A DNA stretch of 64,000 bases, from contig CALBSC010000038.1 in NCBI GenBank assembly GCA_937927685.1, positions 1-64,000 on the forward strand. The letters are read 5' to 3'. This document shows, one piece after another, positions 27,374-35,547 of this stretch. The translations under genes and the position numbers were made by a program. The DNA comes from an uncultured Burkholderiales bacterium. GTDB lineage: Bacteria > Pseudomonadota > Gammaproteobacteria > Burkholderiales > Burkholderiaceae_C. The notes beneath the pieces were generated by a model that was not told where the DNA came from, ran no database searches, and saw only the letters and a program-made list of their open reading frames with translations. Numbering within the stretch: the stretch's first letter is position 1; each line of letters begins with the position of its first letter.

Positions 27374-28257
27374 GCGGCGTCCTTGTGTTGATCACGAAAG
27401 CCCCACAAGCCGCCGGGTCGGAAAATCATCAACAGCACCATGGCCAGGCCATACACCATTTGCTGGATCGACCCGATTTCGGTTTGCGGCAAGCCAGGCA
27501 GATACGACAGCGCCGCCGGCAGCATCAGGATCAGCACCGTGCCCACCACCGGCCCCCAGAGCGTGGCCGTGCCCCCGATGATCACCATGGCCATCAGGTA
27601 CACCGACGTGTCCAGGGTAAAGCTCTCGACGTTGATGAAGCTGAGATAAAACGCATACAACGAACCGGCCACGGCCGCCAGCGCCGAGGACACCGCCACC
27701 GCCAGCGTCTTGATCACGGCCACCTGCTTGCCAAACGCGGCCGCTGCGGTTTCATCGTCCCGGATGGCCTTGAGGCTGCGACCGAAACTCGATCGCACCA
27801 GTCGCGCGAGGATGAACATGATGAGGGCCAGACACGCGAGCGTCAGCAACAGGTACTGCTCGGGCGAATCAATCTCCCAGCCCGGCAGGCGTGCTGGCGG
27901 AATATTGGTGATGCCACCAATGCCACCGGTCACCGACTTCCATTCGGCAAAGACCGTCATCGCCAGCATCTGCAACCCCAGCGAAGCTGCCACGAAGTAT
28001 TCGCCACGCACCCGCAAGGCGGGCAGCGCCAGCGCCAGGGAGATCAGCACAGCCACCGCCATGCCCGCCCCCGTGGCCAGCAGAAAGCCGCCACCGAACT
28101 TGATGGCCACCAGCGCAGCGGTGTAGGCGCCAACGCCAAAGAACACCGCATGCGCCATGGAGAAGATGCCCGCATAGCCGAGCACGAAGTTCAACGTCAC
28201 CGCCAGGATGGCATTGATGCTCATGAGCACCGCCAGGTTGTTGAGGTAAGCCCACAT
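27370..28257 (-). CDS. livM: Branched-chain amino acid-type ABC transporter permease (LivM)
   Basis: 295 aa with multiple hydrophobic segments and LivM marks: 'LNFVLGYAGIFSMAHAVFFGVGAY' near the N-terminus, 'GRSLKAIRDDETAAAAFG' in the coupling loop, and 'GGTATLWGPVVGTVLI' toward the C-terminus. It follows livH after 15 bp and overlaps livG. It forms half of the transmembrane channel. Confidence 0.92.
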   Translation of the reverse strand: MWAYLNNLAVLMSINAILAVTLNFVLGYAGIFSMAHAVFFGVGAYTAALVAIKFGGGFLLATGAGMAVAVLISLALALPALRVRGEYFVAASLGLQMLAMTVFAEWKSVTGGIGGITNIPPARLPGWEIDSPEQYLLLTLACLALIMFILARLVRSSFGRSLKAIRDDETAAAAFGKQVAVIKTLAVAVSSALAAVAGSLYAFYLSFINVESFTLDTSVYLMAMVIIGGTATLWGPVVGTVLILMLPAALSYLPGLPQTEIGSIQQMVYGLAMVLLMIFRPGGLWGFRDQHKDAA

Positions 28258-28272
28258 GCTGTTGCGCCTCGC

Positions 28273-29148
28273 TTACTTGGCACCGTGCGGCCGACCCATG
28301 AAGCCGGCCGGACGGAAGATGATGAACACGAACAGGATGACAAAGGTCACCGCCTCGCTCCACTGCGGATCGAGTTTCCACACCGCCAGGCTCTCCGCCA
28401 ACCCCAGCAGCAAGCCACCGAGTGCCGCGCCTTTGAGTGAGCCGATGCCGCCCACGATGGTGGCGGCCAGACTGATCAGCATGATGTGCGCACCGATGCC
28501 GGGGTTGATGCCCTGCGACATGGCCGTGAGCGCGGCCGCCGGCACCACCAGCGCAGACCCCAGCGCAAACGCCACCTGGGCCAGTCGCGTGGGCTCCAGC
28601 CCGAAGATACGCACCAGGTCAGGGTTGTCGGCCAGGGCGCGCAAGCCCGTGCCCACCTGTGTGCGAGCAAGAAACACGGTGAGCGCGATAAAAAACGCCA
28701 GTGCAACCACCACGGCCACGCCCGCCAGGGGAGCCACGAACACATCGGGCAAGACCTCGGTGGCTTGCGACAAGGGCACTGTCACAGTTTCGAAGTTGCG
28801 ACCAAACACGGTCCCGACCAGGTTCTGCACGATGATCTGCATGCCAAAGGCGGCGATGAAGACCGTGAAAAACGCCCCCTCGTGGCGTTGGATGGGGCGG
28901 TACACACACCGCTCCATGAAGAGCCCAAAGAGCACAACCACCAGGGTAGCCAGTCCCATGGCGGCCAGCCAGTGCCACTGCAACGCACTCATGGCCCACC
29001 ACACCAGGTAACCGGCCAGGGTGAAGGACGCCCCGTGGGCCACGTGGAAAACTTTGGTGGAACCAAAGATCAGCGCAAAGCCCACTGCGGTGAGCGCGTA
29101 AATGGCCCCCAGCTGGAGGCCATTGATCAGCAATTGAACGAGCAGCAT
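28273..29148 (-). CDS. livH: Branched-chain amino acid-type ABC transporter permease (LivH)
   Basis: 291 aa polytopic membrane protein. LivH marks are 'GLQLGAIYALTAVGFALIFG' at the start, 'VAHGASFTLAGYL', 'GLRALADNPDLVRIFG' in the coupling loop, and 'GGIGSLKGAALGGLLLGLAES'. It is separated from the upstream binding-protein gene by a terminator-like hairpin, so its transcription depends on read-through. Confidence 0.92.
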   Translation of the reverse strand: MLLVQLLINGLQLGAIYALTAVGFALIFGSTKVFHVAHGASFTLAGYLVWWAMSALQWHWLAAMGLATLVVVLFGLFMERCVYRPIQRHEGAFFTVFIAAFGMQIIVQNLVGTVFGRNFETVTVPLSQATEVLPDVFVAPLAGVAVVVALAFFIALTVFLARTQVGTGLRALADNPDLVRIFGLEPTRLAQVAFALGSALVVPAAALTAMSQGINPGIGAHIMLISLAATIVGGIGSLKGAALGGLLLGLAESLAVWKLDPQWSEAVTFVILFVFIIFRPAGFMGRPHGAK

Positions 29149-29157
29149 GGAAGGAAA

Positions 29158-29179
29158 ACCGGCCCTCAGAAGGGCCGGT
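29158..29179 (-). terminator. Intrinsic terminator/attenuator between binding protein and livH
   Basis: A perfect 9-bp stem ACCGGCCCT/AGGGCCGGT with a four-base loop is followed on the minus strand by TTTTCC. It lies six bases past the binding-protein stop and ten bases before livH. It probably lets the periplasmic protein be made in excess over the membrane parts. Confidence 0.8.
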
Positions 29180-29184
29180 GACGA

Positions 29185-30306
29185 TCAGGGTTGCAGTTGG
29201 GCTTTGACCATCTTGGAGTTGCCGCTGTCCACCTCATTGAGTTGCAGCGGCATGGCCACGGTGCCGTTGGGCAGGAACTCCATGCGTCCACCGGCCACGT
29301 CAAAGCTCACCATCTGCTTGCGCATCTTGAGCAGGTTCTCGCCCGTGATGGGCTGTCCGGCTTTTTCCAGGGCTTGGGCCAGTTTCACGAACACCATCAC
29401 GGCGTTGTAATAGTTGGCCACATAGGCATTGGGCTCCTTGCCCTTCTTGGCACGCCAGTCAGCCGCCAGGCGCTTGGAGGCACCTTCGGCGTTCCAGTTG
29501 ATCGACTGGGTGGGAAACAACGCGCCCTTGGCTTCAGGCAATTGCATGACACCAGGGACCGAGAACGCCGAGTAGCTGGCCATTTGCTGCTTGACGCCGT
29601 TGTCACGCAGCTGCTTCACGATCTGGGCCTGCTGGGCCCCAAAGGAGGCGATGAACACCAGGTCGGGTTGCGACTCACGCACCTTGGCGGCCACGCCTGA
29701 GAACTGCTGGGATGCACGGGGAATTTGCAGCGCAGTCACCAGGCTGCCACCATGCTTGGGCAGATGGATTTCCAGTTCTTTCTTGATGGCCTCGCCAGCG
29801 GGGTCATCCACATACACCAGCGCAATTTTTTTCCAGGCACGCTCTTTGACGATGTAGGGCACGAACGCCTGGATCTCGAAGTTGACCAGCGGGATCACAT
29901 TCCAGAAGTAGTCGCCCAACTCGGCCAGGTCCGGGCCGATACCGCCACCATTGATCGACACCACCTTGGCCTTGTCCCCCAGGGGCGCGATGGCCTTGGA
30001 CACGCCGGTGAAGGCAGAGAGCACATAAGGCACCTTCTCGACATTGACCAGCTTGTTCATGGCCACCAGGCCTTGTTGCGGGGTGGCCTGGCTGTCCTCG
30101 ATCAACATGACCAGCTTGCGCGACAGCATCTTGTCCGCATTGGCATGTTCCACCGCAATGGCGGCGGCGCTGGAGAAGAGTTCACCGTACTCGGCGTTGG
30201 GCCCGCTCATGGGCAGGTTGGCACCGATCTTGATGTCCTGGGCCCAGGCAGCAGACAGGCTCAGGGCCGTGGCTGCCAGTGCGCCCATCAGGCGAGAAAA
30301 ACGCAT
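29185..30306 (-). CDS. Liv-type ABC transporter substrate-binding protein
   Basis: 373 aa from ATG at 30306, chosen for the AGGAG eight bases upstream. It has a Sec signal 'MRFSRLMGALAATALSLSAAWA' cut before QDIKIG, then a type 1 periplasmic-binding-protein fold of the LivJ/LivK class ('IGANLPMSGPNAEYGELF', 'LVMLIEDSQATPQQG', 'PDLVFIASFG'). It is the first gene of the liv operon and delivers ligand to LivHM. Ligand is not predictable by eye. The nearby MarR/NicX-like/acyl-CoA genes suggest an aromatic or N-heterocyclic acid, as inference only. Confidence 0.9.
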   Translation of the reverse strand: MRFSRLMGALAATALSLSAAWAQDIKIGANLPMSGPNAEYGELFSSAAAIAVEHANADKMLSRKLVMLIEDSQATPQQGLVAMNKLVNVEKVPYVLSAFTGVSKAIAPLGDKAKVVSINGGGIGPDLAELGDYFWNVIPLVNFEIQAFVPYIVKERAWKKIALVYVDDPAGEAIKKELEIHLPKHGGSLVTALQIPRASQQFSGVAAKVRESQPDLVFIASFGAQQAQIVKQLRDNGVKQQMASYSAFSVPGVMQLPEAKGALFPTQSINWNAEGASKRLAADWRAKKGKEPNAYVANYYNAVMVFVKLAQALEKAGQPITGENLLKMRKQMVSFDVAGGRMEFLPNGTVAMPLQLNEVDSGNSKMVKAQLQP

Positions 30307-30428
30307 GCGAGTCTCCTGTGTAGTTATGCGCGGCAATACTACTCCATGCGTTCATGGACGGATACCCTTGCTGTCCTGCGGGCGTCATGTCCAGCACGCG
30401 CTGGGCACTTGCCGCGGGTCACGCGGGG

Positions 30429-30785
30429 TCAGGTCGAGGTGGCGTCGGCCATCAGGTTCGACAGCGTCTGGTAATGCCGATGGCCCTTTTTGGAGAGGAC
30501 CACAAACTTCGAGCGCTTGTTGTCCGCGTCGATGGTGAGTTGAATCAATCCGTCCTGGGCCAGCCGCTGCATCTTGCGATGCAGGGTCGCCGGTGAGGCG
30601 ATATGCGACAAACCCATCAGGGCGGTGACGGTCAGGGGCGATGCGCGCTGGTCCTCGATGGCAATTTCATCCAGCAGCCGGCTGCACACCGGCTCCAGGT
30701 CCGACAGTCGCCCCATCTTCGTCAGTCGATGCATTTGATGAAGAAAGCGAAGGTAATGGTTGGACGAATGACCAGAGTCGTTCAT
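30429..30785 (-). CDS. MarR-like winged-helix transcriptional regulator
   Basis: 118 aa from ATG at 30785; two longer starts exist upstream (30824 and beyond) and the choice is uncertain because no strong ribosome site is seen. The winged-helix core reads 'SPLTVTALMGLSHIASPATLHRKMQRLAQDGLIQL', followed by a wing 'DADNKRSKFVVLSKKG'. It is divergent from the NicX-like gene, the classic arrangement for a ligand-responsive MarR repressor. The inverted repeat at 31012-31031 is a candidate operator. Confidence 0.75.
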   Translation of the reverse strand: MNDSGHSSNHYLRFLHQMHRLTKMGRLSDLEPVCSRLLDEIAIEDQRASPLTVTALMGLSHIASPATLHRKMQRLAQDGLIQLTIDADNKRSKFVVLSKKGHRHYQTLSNLMADATST

Positions 30786-31011
30786 GGGAAGTGGGCGGTT
30801 CCGGATAAAAAGTGGGCGCATCATGGCCTGCATGGCGCACAAAGCCTGTCTTTGGAAAGACACGTTTAATGTATCTATTGAAACCATCAATCGGGATAAT
30901 TTAACCCTATTTAATTACAACTATGTGTGAAGCCACACCCTGGACGCCCTTTAAGACAACCCGCCAGCCGATACGCCCCCTCGCATTGACAGGGTGGTGG
31001 CTTGCCACATA

Positions 31012-31031
31012 ATTCGAATCATCAGTCGAAT
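31012..31031. promoter_or_regulatory. Candidate operator upstream of the NicX-like gene
   Basis: ATTCGA (31012-31017) and TCGAAT (31026-31031) form a perfect inverted repeat with an 8-bp spacer in the divergent MarR/NicX-like interval. Spacing suits a dimeric winged-helix regulator. The surrounding 277-bp interval is AT-rich and has no gene. Confidence 0.45.
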
Positions 31032-31062
31032 AACTCGCTGCACCGCCGAGCAGCCCATTGCC

Positions 31063-32103
31063 ATGCAACTCCAAGAACGCTGGATTGAGACCTTTGTGCG
31101 CATCTTTCAGCGCTGCGCCGTTCAAGCCGGCGAAGTCGTCCGGCTGCTGTCTGAAACCGACAGCCGCGGTGTCAACGTCAAGCTCGCCGAACTGGCGTTG
31201 GCACGCATGGGCGCTGTCCCGGTCCACATCGTCGTCCCCACCTTGCGCATCCACACACCCGTGCCCGTGCGCTCCACCGGCGCATCGCATGTCATCCAGC
31301 ACATGGCGCCGGTCATGAGCGCCCTCTCCGGTCCCGGCCTGGTCGTGGACCTGACGGTGGAAGGCCTGCTCCATGCCCCCGAACTGGCACAGATCCTGGG
31401 CACGGGCGCGCGGGTCATGATGATCAGCAACGAGCACCCGGACATTCTGGAGCGCCTGACCGTGGACGTGGATCTCACGGCGGCCGTCAAGCAAGGCGTT
31501 CGCCGTCTGGCCAAAACCCGCACCATGCGGGTGACCTCAGCCGCTGGCACCGACCTGACGGCCCATCTGACCGGTGCCAAGCTCGGGGCGGTCTGGGGCG
31601 GCGCCGACAAACCCGGACTGGTACAACACTGGCCGGGGGGGCTGTGTCTGGCGTTCCCGCCCGCGGGATCCGTGAACGGCACCTTGGTGATGAACGTGGG
31701 TGACGTCAACCTGACCTTCAAGCGCTATCTGGAAACGCCCGTCACACTGCGCATTGAAAACGACTATGTGGTGGCCATCGAGGGCCATGGGCTGGACGCC
31801 GAACTCATGCGCAGCTACATGGCGGCCTGGGGGGATCGCGAAGCTTATGCGGTCAGCCACCTGGGCTGGGGCATGAACCCCCACGCACGCTGGGATGCCT
31901 TGCAGCTGTTTGACAAGAACGAGGTGAACGGCACGGAACTGCGCGCCTTTGCCGGCAACTTCCTCTATTCCACCGGCGCCAACGAGAACGCGGGGCGTCA
32001 CACCCTGGGTCACTTTGATCTGCCCATGCGCCACTGCACGGTTCAGCTCGATGACTTGGTGGTGGTGAACGAGGGGCAACTGTGTAACGAGGCGTTTGCC
32101 TGA
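31063..32103 (+). CDS. NicX-like non-heme iron ring-cleavage dioxygenase (M29-peptidase-like fold)
   Basis: 346 aa from ATG at 31063. It resembles 2,5-dihydroxypyridine 5,6-dioxygenase (NicX) of nicotinate degradation in length and motif order. Likely iron ligands are His266 in SHLGWGMNPHARW, and His317 and Asp319 in GHFDLPMRHC. These match the recalled NicX ligands near residues 265, 318 and 320. It is followed after 43 bp by an acyl-CoA dehydrogenase and preceded by a divergent MarR gene, as in nic clusters, but NicA, NicC, NicD and NicF are not seen in the window. It may open a different hydroxylated ring. Confidence 0.75.
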   Translation: MQLQERWIETFVRIFQRCAVQAGEVVRLLSETDSRGVNVKLAELALARMGAVPVHIVVPTLRIHTPVPVRSTGASHVIQHMAPVMSALSGPGLVVDLTVEGLLHAPELAQILGTGARVMMISNEHPDILERLTVDVDLTAAVKQGVRRLAKTRTMRVTSAAGTDLTAHLTGAKLGAVWGGADKPGLVQHWPGGLCLAFPPAGSVNGTLVMNVGDVNLTFKRYLETPVTLRIENDYVVAIEGHGLDAELMRSYMAAWGDREAYAVSHLGWGMNPHARWDALQLFDKNEVNGTELRAFAGNFLYSTGANENAGRHTLGHFDLPMRHCTVQLDDLVVVNEGQLCNEAFA

Positions 32104-32146
32104 TCGGCCACAGCGCCTGGCCACCCATTCGACAACAGAAGAAGCC

Positions 32147-33415
32147 ATGAACAGTGATTACCTGCGCCACTACGCTGCTTCGGCCGACGCCAACGCCCTG
32201 GCCGATGGCCTGCCGCTGACCCCGTTGCAAAAGAAACTCATCAGCCTGGTGGACGAGGTGGGGGTGCAATGGGCCGAGCGCGCGTTTACCCACGACCGCG
32301 AGGCCAGCTTTCCGCAAGAAAACTTCAACGACCTGCACCGCATGGGGTTCTTCGGACTGTGCGTGCCCGAGCGGCTGGGCGGCATCGGCGCCGATTACCG
32401 CACCTACATGCTGGTGGCCACACGTATCGGCTACTACTGCGGCACCACCGCCAACACCTTCAACATGCACAACGCCAATGCCTTGTGGACATCGGGCATG
32501 GTGGATGCGCTGGACATGACGCCCGAGCAACGTGAGCAACACGAACACAACCGCTCGCTGCACTACGCCCGCATGCTGGCGGGCTCGATTTACGCGCAAC
32601 CATTTTCAGAAGGCAGCGGTGCCGCAGCCGGACGTCATCCGTTTGGCACCTCTGCGGTTCGTCGTGATGGCGGATGGGTGCTCAATGGCAAGAAAATATT
32701 TGCCTCCCTCTCGGGTTCAGCGCATTACTACGGCGTGCTGTGCACCGAGGACGTGCCCAACCCCAGCATGGCCCACACGATGTTCATGGCCATTCCGGCC
32801 GATGCCCCGGGGTTGAGCATTATGGGCGACTGGGACCCGCTGGGCATGCGGGGCACGGTATCGCGCACCCTGCTGCTGAACGACGTGCACCTGAGCGACG
32901 AGTCTGCACTCATGCCACGCGGGGTGTACGCCCAGGCCGCCAGCCGCTACCCCCACATGTTCATGACCCTCACCCCCACGTACATGGGGGTGGCGCAGGC
33001 CGCCTATGACTTTGCCGTGGCCTATTTGCGTGCCGACATGCCGGGCGTGAACGTCAAGCGTCGCATGTATCCCACCAAGCAGATCGCCATTGCCGAGATG
33101 TACATCAAGCTGCAACAGGCCTGGTCCCTGTTTCATCGCACCACCTCCGAGTTCAAGCTGGACCCGTCACGCAGCGAGCGCATGCGCGCCCTGGCCTGTC
33201 AGTTCACGGTGATGGAGTATTGCGCCGAGATTTGTTCCGCGGCCGTGAAGGTGTGTGGCGGACAGGCCATGCTCAAGACCTTTGCCCTCGAGCGGATGTT
33301 CCGCGACAGCCGCTGTGGTGCCTTGATGTTGCCCTGGACAGCCGAGATCTGTCTGGACCGTCTGGGCAAGGGTCTGCTCTACAACGAGGGGGAACCCCGC
33401 GACGACGCGGTCTGA
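32147..33415 (+). CDS. Acyl-CoA dehydrogenase family protein
   Basis: 422 aa from ATG at 32147 (AGAAGAAG upstream). The fold is that of acyl-CoA dehydrogenases: an N-terminal helical domain ('FNDLHRMGFFGLCVPERLGG'), a middle FAD-binding part ('GWVLNGKKIFASLSGSAHYY', 'DPLGMRGTVSRTLLLNDV'), and a C-terminal helical domain with 'VCGGQAMLKTFALERMFRD'. It may act on a CoA ester or as a flavin monooxygenase-like member, since many such proteins in catabolic clusters are hydroxylases. The likely partner is the upstream NicX-like dioxygenase. The stop lies inside an 11-bp tandem repeat. Confidence 0.85.
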   Translation: MNSDYLRHYAASADANALADGLPLTPLQKKLISLVDEVGVQWAERAFTHDREASFPQENFNDLHRMGFFGLCVPERLGGIGADYRTYMLVATRIGYYCGTTANTFNMHNANALWTSGMVDALDMTPEQREQHEHNRSLHYARMLAGSIYAQPFSEGSGAAAGRHPFGTSAVRRDGGWVLNGKKIFASLSGSAHYYGVLCTEDVPNPSMAHTMFMAIPADAPGLSIMGDWDPLGMRGTVSRTLLLNDVHLSDESALMPRGVYAQAASRYPHMFMTLTPTYMGVAQAAYDFAVAYLRADMPGVNVKRRMYPTKQIAIAEMYIKLQQAWSLFHRTTSEFKLDPSRSERMRALACQFTVMEYCAEICSAAVKVCGGQAMLKTFALERMFRDSRCGALMLPWTAEICLDRLGKGLLYNEGEPRDDAV

Positions 33416-33448
33416 ACGCGGTCTGAACGCGGTCTGAACGCGGCCTGA
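33405..33448 (+). repeat. 11-bp tandem repeat over the acyl-CoA dehydrogenase stop codon
   Basis: ACGCGGTCTGA occurs four times in a row (the last with one change). The first copy supplies the TGA stop. The number of units could change by slippage, leaving the protein intact because the first unit ends the frame. Confidence 0.85.
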
Positions 33449-33490
33449 ACGCCAGCTGAATGCGACGGGTCCAGGCACTCGCCACAGCCC

Positions 33491-34093
33491 TCAGGACTCG
33501 GCGAGTCGCTCCAAGCCACCGATGAACTGGTTCGCAATCAGGTCCACCAACTGCTCGGGGGACATGCCGCCTTGCGGCTTGTACCAGACCGGGATCCAGT
33601 TCAGCATGCCAAAGAGCAGCATGGTCAGCACGCGATCCGATTTTGCCCCCCAGCGCTGATCGGGACACAACTGCACAATGGCCGTGCGCGCGTGGCTGAT
33701 CAAGCGTTCCTGCAGACCCGCGATGGACGCCTGGGCAGCCGCGTCCAGGTGATGCGACTGGGTGTTGAGAATATGGATCTCGTGCGGCGACGTCACGTAG
33801 TCCTGGACCAGCGTGGCAATGAGCGCCTGCAGTTGCGGTCTGGGCCCTTGCACGCTGGCCACCGCCTGGTCCACCTTGTCGGACAGATCCTGGATTTTCC
33901 AGGTCAGCAGGCTGTGCAAGAGGGCGTGCTTGGAGGCGTGGTAGTGGTAGAGCGATGAACGCTTGATGCTGCAATGGCGGGCGATGTCGTCCAGCAGGGT
34001 TTCGTTGTAGCCGTGGGCGGCAAACAACTCGGCCGCCGATCGCAATATCAGTTGCTGCCGCTGGGCAAAATCGGGGGACTTGGGCCTTGCCAT
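33491..34093 (-). CDS. TetR/AcrR family transcriptional regulator
   Basis: 200 aa from ATG at 34093 (a TTG start at 34111 is possible). The N-terminal helix-turn-helix is 'LLDDIARHCSIKRSSLYHYHASKHALLHSLL', typical of TetR. The C-terminal part resembles the TetR_C domains of acyl-CoA or fatty-acid sensors ('HEIHILNTQSHHLDAAAQ'). It converges on the acyl-CoA dehydrogenase and could control that cluster. Its own operator was not identified. Confidence 0.85.
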   Translation of the reverse strand: MARPKSPDFAQRQQLILRSAAELFAAHGYNETLLDDIARHCSIKRSSLYHYHASKHALLHSLLTWKIQDLSDKVDQAVASVQGPRPQLQALIATLVQDYVTSPHEIHILNTQSHHLDAAAQASIAGLQERLISHARTAIVQLCPDQRWGAKSDRVLTMLLFGMLNWIPVWYKPQGGMSPEQLVDLIANQFIGGLERLAES

Positions 34094-34114
34094 GCGGTCA
34101 TTGTCTGACAAATC

Positions 34115-34594
34115 CTACTCGTTGATCATGGATGCCGTGGCACTGAGCACCAGCGGCTGCGTCACGGCGCTCATCATGCTGCCCAAGCCCAGACCCGTGT
34201 AGGTGTAGTCCACTTGCACCTTGAGCGGATTGGGAAACACCGCCGGTGACGACTGCGTGACCGTCACCACCGGCGTCGCGGTGGCTCCAAAGGTGATGAG
34301 ACTGCCATTGGTGTAATTGAGCACCACCTGCTGGATGTCGGCCGTTGTCAGCTTGGGGTTGCGCAGCACAATGCCGGCACGAGCCCCTTCACGGCTGGCA
34401 TTGACCAGCACCGCCTGGTCGTACAGGGCCACACTGAGCTCGACCAGACCGAACACCAGCAGCAAAAACACGGGCAACACCAACGCCAACTCCACGCTGG
34501 TGGTACCTCGCTCGGAACCCCGGATCCGGGCTCGGCGCGTTGGGGATGGCTGGCCAGCATCAGGCTGTGTGCCATTGGGCGACTCCATGCTCAT
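34115..34594 (-). CDS. TadE-like pseudopilin
   Basis: 159 aa from ATG at 34594, chosen for GAGAG upstream; a longer frame to 34861 has no family features. After a short basic leader comes 'GSERGTTSVELALVLPVFLLLVFGLVELSVALYDQAV', a prepilin-like segment with Glu in the TadE pattern, then 'NASREGARAGIV', a TadE hallmark. TadE proteins are minor pseudopilins of Flp pili. The gene is divergent from flp, unlike the usual placement downstream of tadC. Confidence 0.85.
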   Translation of the reverse strand: MSMESPNGTQPDAGQPSPTRRARIRGSERGTTSVELALVLPVFLLLVFGLVELSVALYDQAVLVNASREGARAGIVLRNPKLTTADIQQVVLNYTNGSLITFGATATPVVTVTQSSPAVFPNPLKVQVDYTYTGLGLGSMMSAVTQPLVLSATASMINE

Positions 34595-34859
34595 GTCAAT
34601 GCTCTCGGTGGATATGGCACCGGGCACTTTAAGGGGCATGACCGGCTGCACACCGTTCGCAGAAGCACACAGCCCTTCAAGAGGGATGAGGGGCCATCCA
34701 ATGTGCGCAGCCGGACGGTCTGCCATGGCCTCTCGCTTTAAGGTCGCTCCCGTGCTTGTGCAGCTCGCGCTGAACAGGCATGGCGGTTGTTGCCGCAATA
34801 CGGCCTCAGGGTTGTTTGCGCAACAGCCACACACCATCAACTCTCTCAAGAGGTAATTC

Positions 34860-35051
34860 ATGACTGCAACTTTGATTCACTCCCTTCGTCGCTTCTGGAA
34901 CGACGAATCCGGCGTCTCCGCCATCGAATACGGCCTGCTCGCAGCGCTGGTGGCCCTGGCCATCGTGACGGGCGCTGGCGCACTGGGCACTGACTTGAAC
35001 ACGATCTTCACGTCGATTGGAACCAAGTTGCTGACCTACAAGCCGGCATGA
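34860..35051 (+). CDS. flp: Flp/Fap type IVb pilin
   Basis: 63 aa. The type IVb prepilin motif SGVSAIEYGLLAALVALAIV has the processing site G/V, Glu at +5 and Tyr at +6, with a leader of about 18 residues. This is the major pilus subunit, cleaved by the TadV-like peptidase encoded next and assembled by TadA/B/C. The 265 bp upstream carry no gene and should hold the divergent flp/tadE promoters. Confidence 0.92.
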   Translation: MTATLIHSLRRFWNDESGVSAIEYGLLAALVALAIVTGAGALGTDLNTIFTSIGTKLLTYKPA

Positions 35052-35069
35052 TCCGCCGCAAGACCGGAC

Positions 35070-35531
35070 GTGTGGATGACTGCCTTGTCTGCTTTGAACT
35101 GGGATGCGCTGGGCATCACGGCCTTGGGCCTGATGCTGCTGGGTGCAACCTGGTTCGATGTGAGGACCCGACGCATTCCCAACCCCATCGTGGGATTGGG
35201 CGCACTGGCCAGCCTGGCATGGACGCTCAGTCCAGCCGGACCTGGCCTGTGGATGTCCTTGCTGGGTGGTGGGGTGGCTTTTCTCACGTTCCTGGTTTTG
35301 CACGGATTGGGCTGGATGGGCGCTGGCGATGTCAAGCTCGCCGGCGCCACCGGTCTGTACTTCGGTCCATCAAGCGCACTCAACCTTTGCCTGACGATTT
35401 TCATCGCGGGTGGCGTGGTGGCATTGATGTGGCGATTCAAATCCCGCGCCTCCCATCCCCTGCCTGTCCCTTACGGGGTGGCCATTGCATTGGGCACGTC
35501 GTGGCAAGTCTGGCGTCAAGCCGGTTTATGA
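35070..35531 (+). CDS. TadV/CpaA prepilin peptidase (A24A)
   Basis: 153 aa from GTG at 35070 (ATG at 35076 is an alternative). It is a membrane aspartic protease of the A24 type: catalytic aspartates in WFDVRTRRIPN and GMGAGDVKLAG-like 'GWMGAGDVKLAG'. Several hydrophobic segments are present. It processes Flp and TadE prepilins. Its end overlaps the upstream extension of the next frame, but the ribosome site places the cpaB start 17 bp downstream. Confidence 0.88.
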   Translation: MWMTALSALNWDALGITALGLMLLGATWFDVRTRRIPNPIVGLGALASLAWTLSPAGPGLWMSLLGGGVAFLTFLVLHGLGWMGAGDVKLAGATGLYFGPSSALNLCLTIFIAGGVVALMWRFKSRASHPLPVPYGVAIALGTSWQVWRQAGL

Positions 35532-35547
35532 ACGGGAAATCATCTGG

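Noticed and set aside
27385..28440. 351-codon plus-strand ORF opposite livM
   Set aside because: His/Gln/Arg-rich shadow of the well-supported livM and livH frames.
34780..34800. TGGC-N5-TTGC as a sigma-54 promoter for flp
   Set aside because: The spacing between the GG and GC elements is two bases too short for the -24/-12 consensus.
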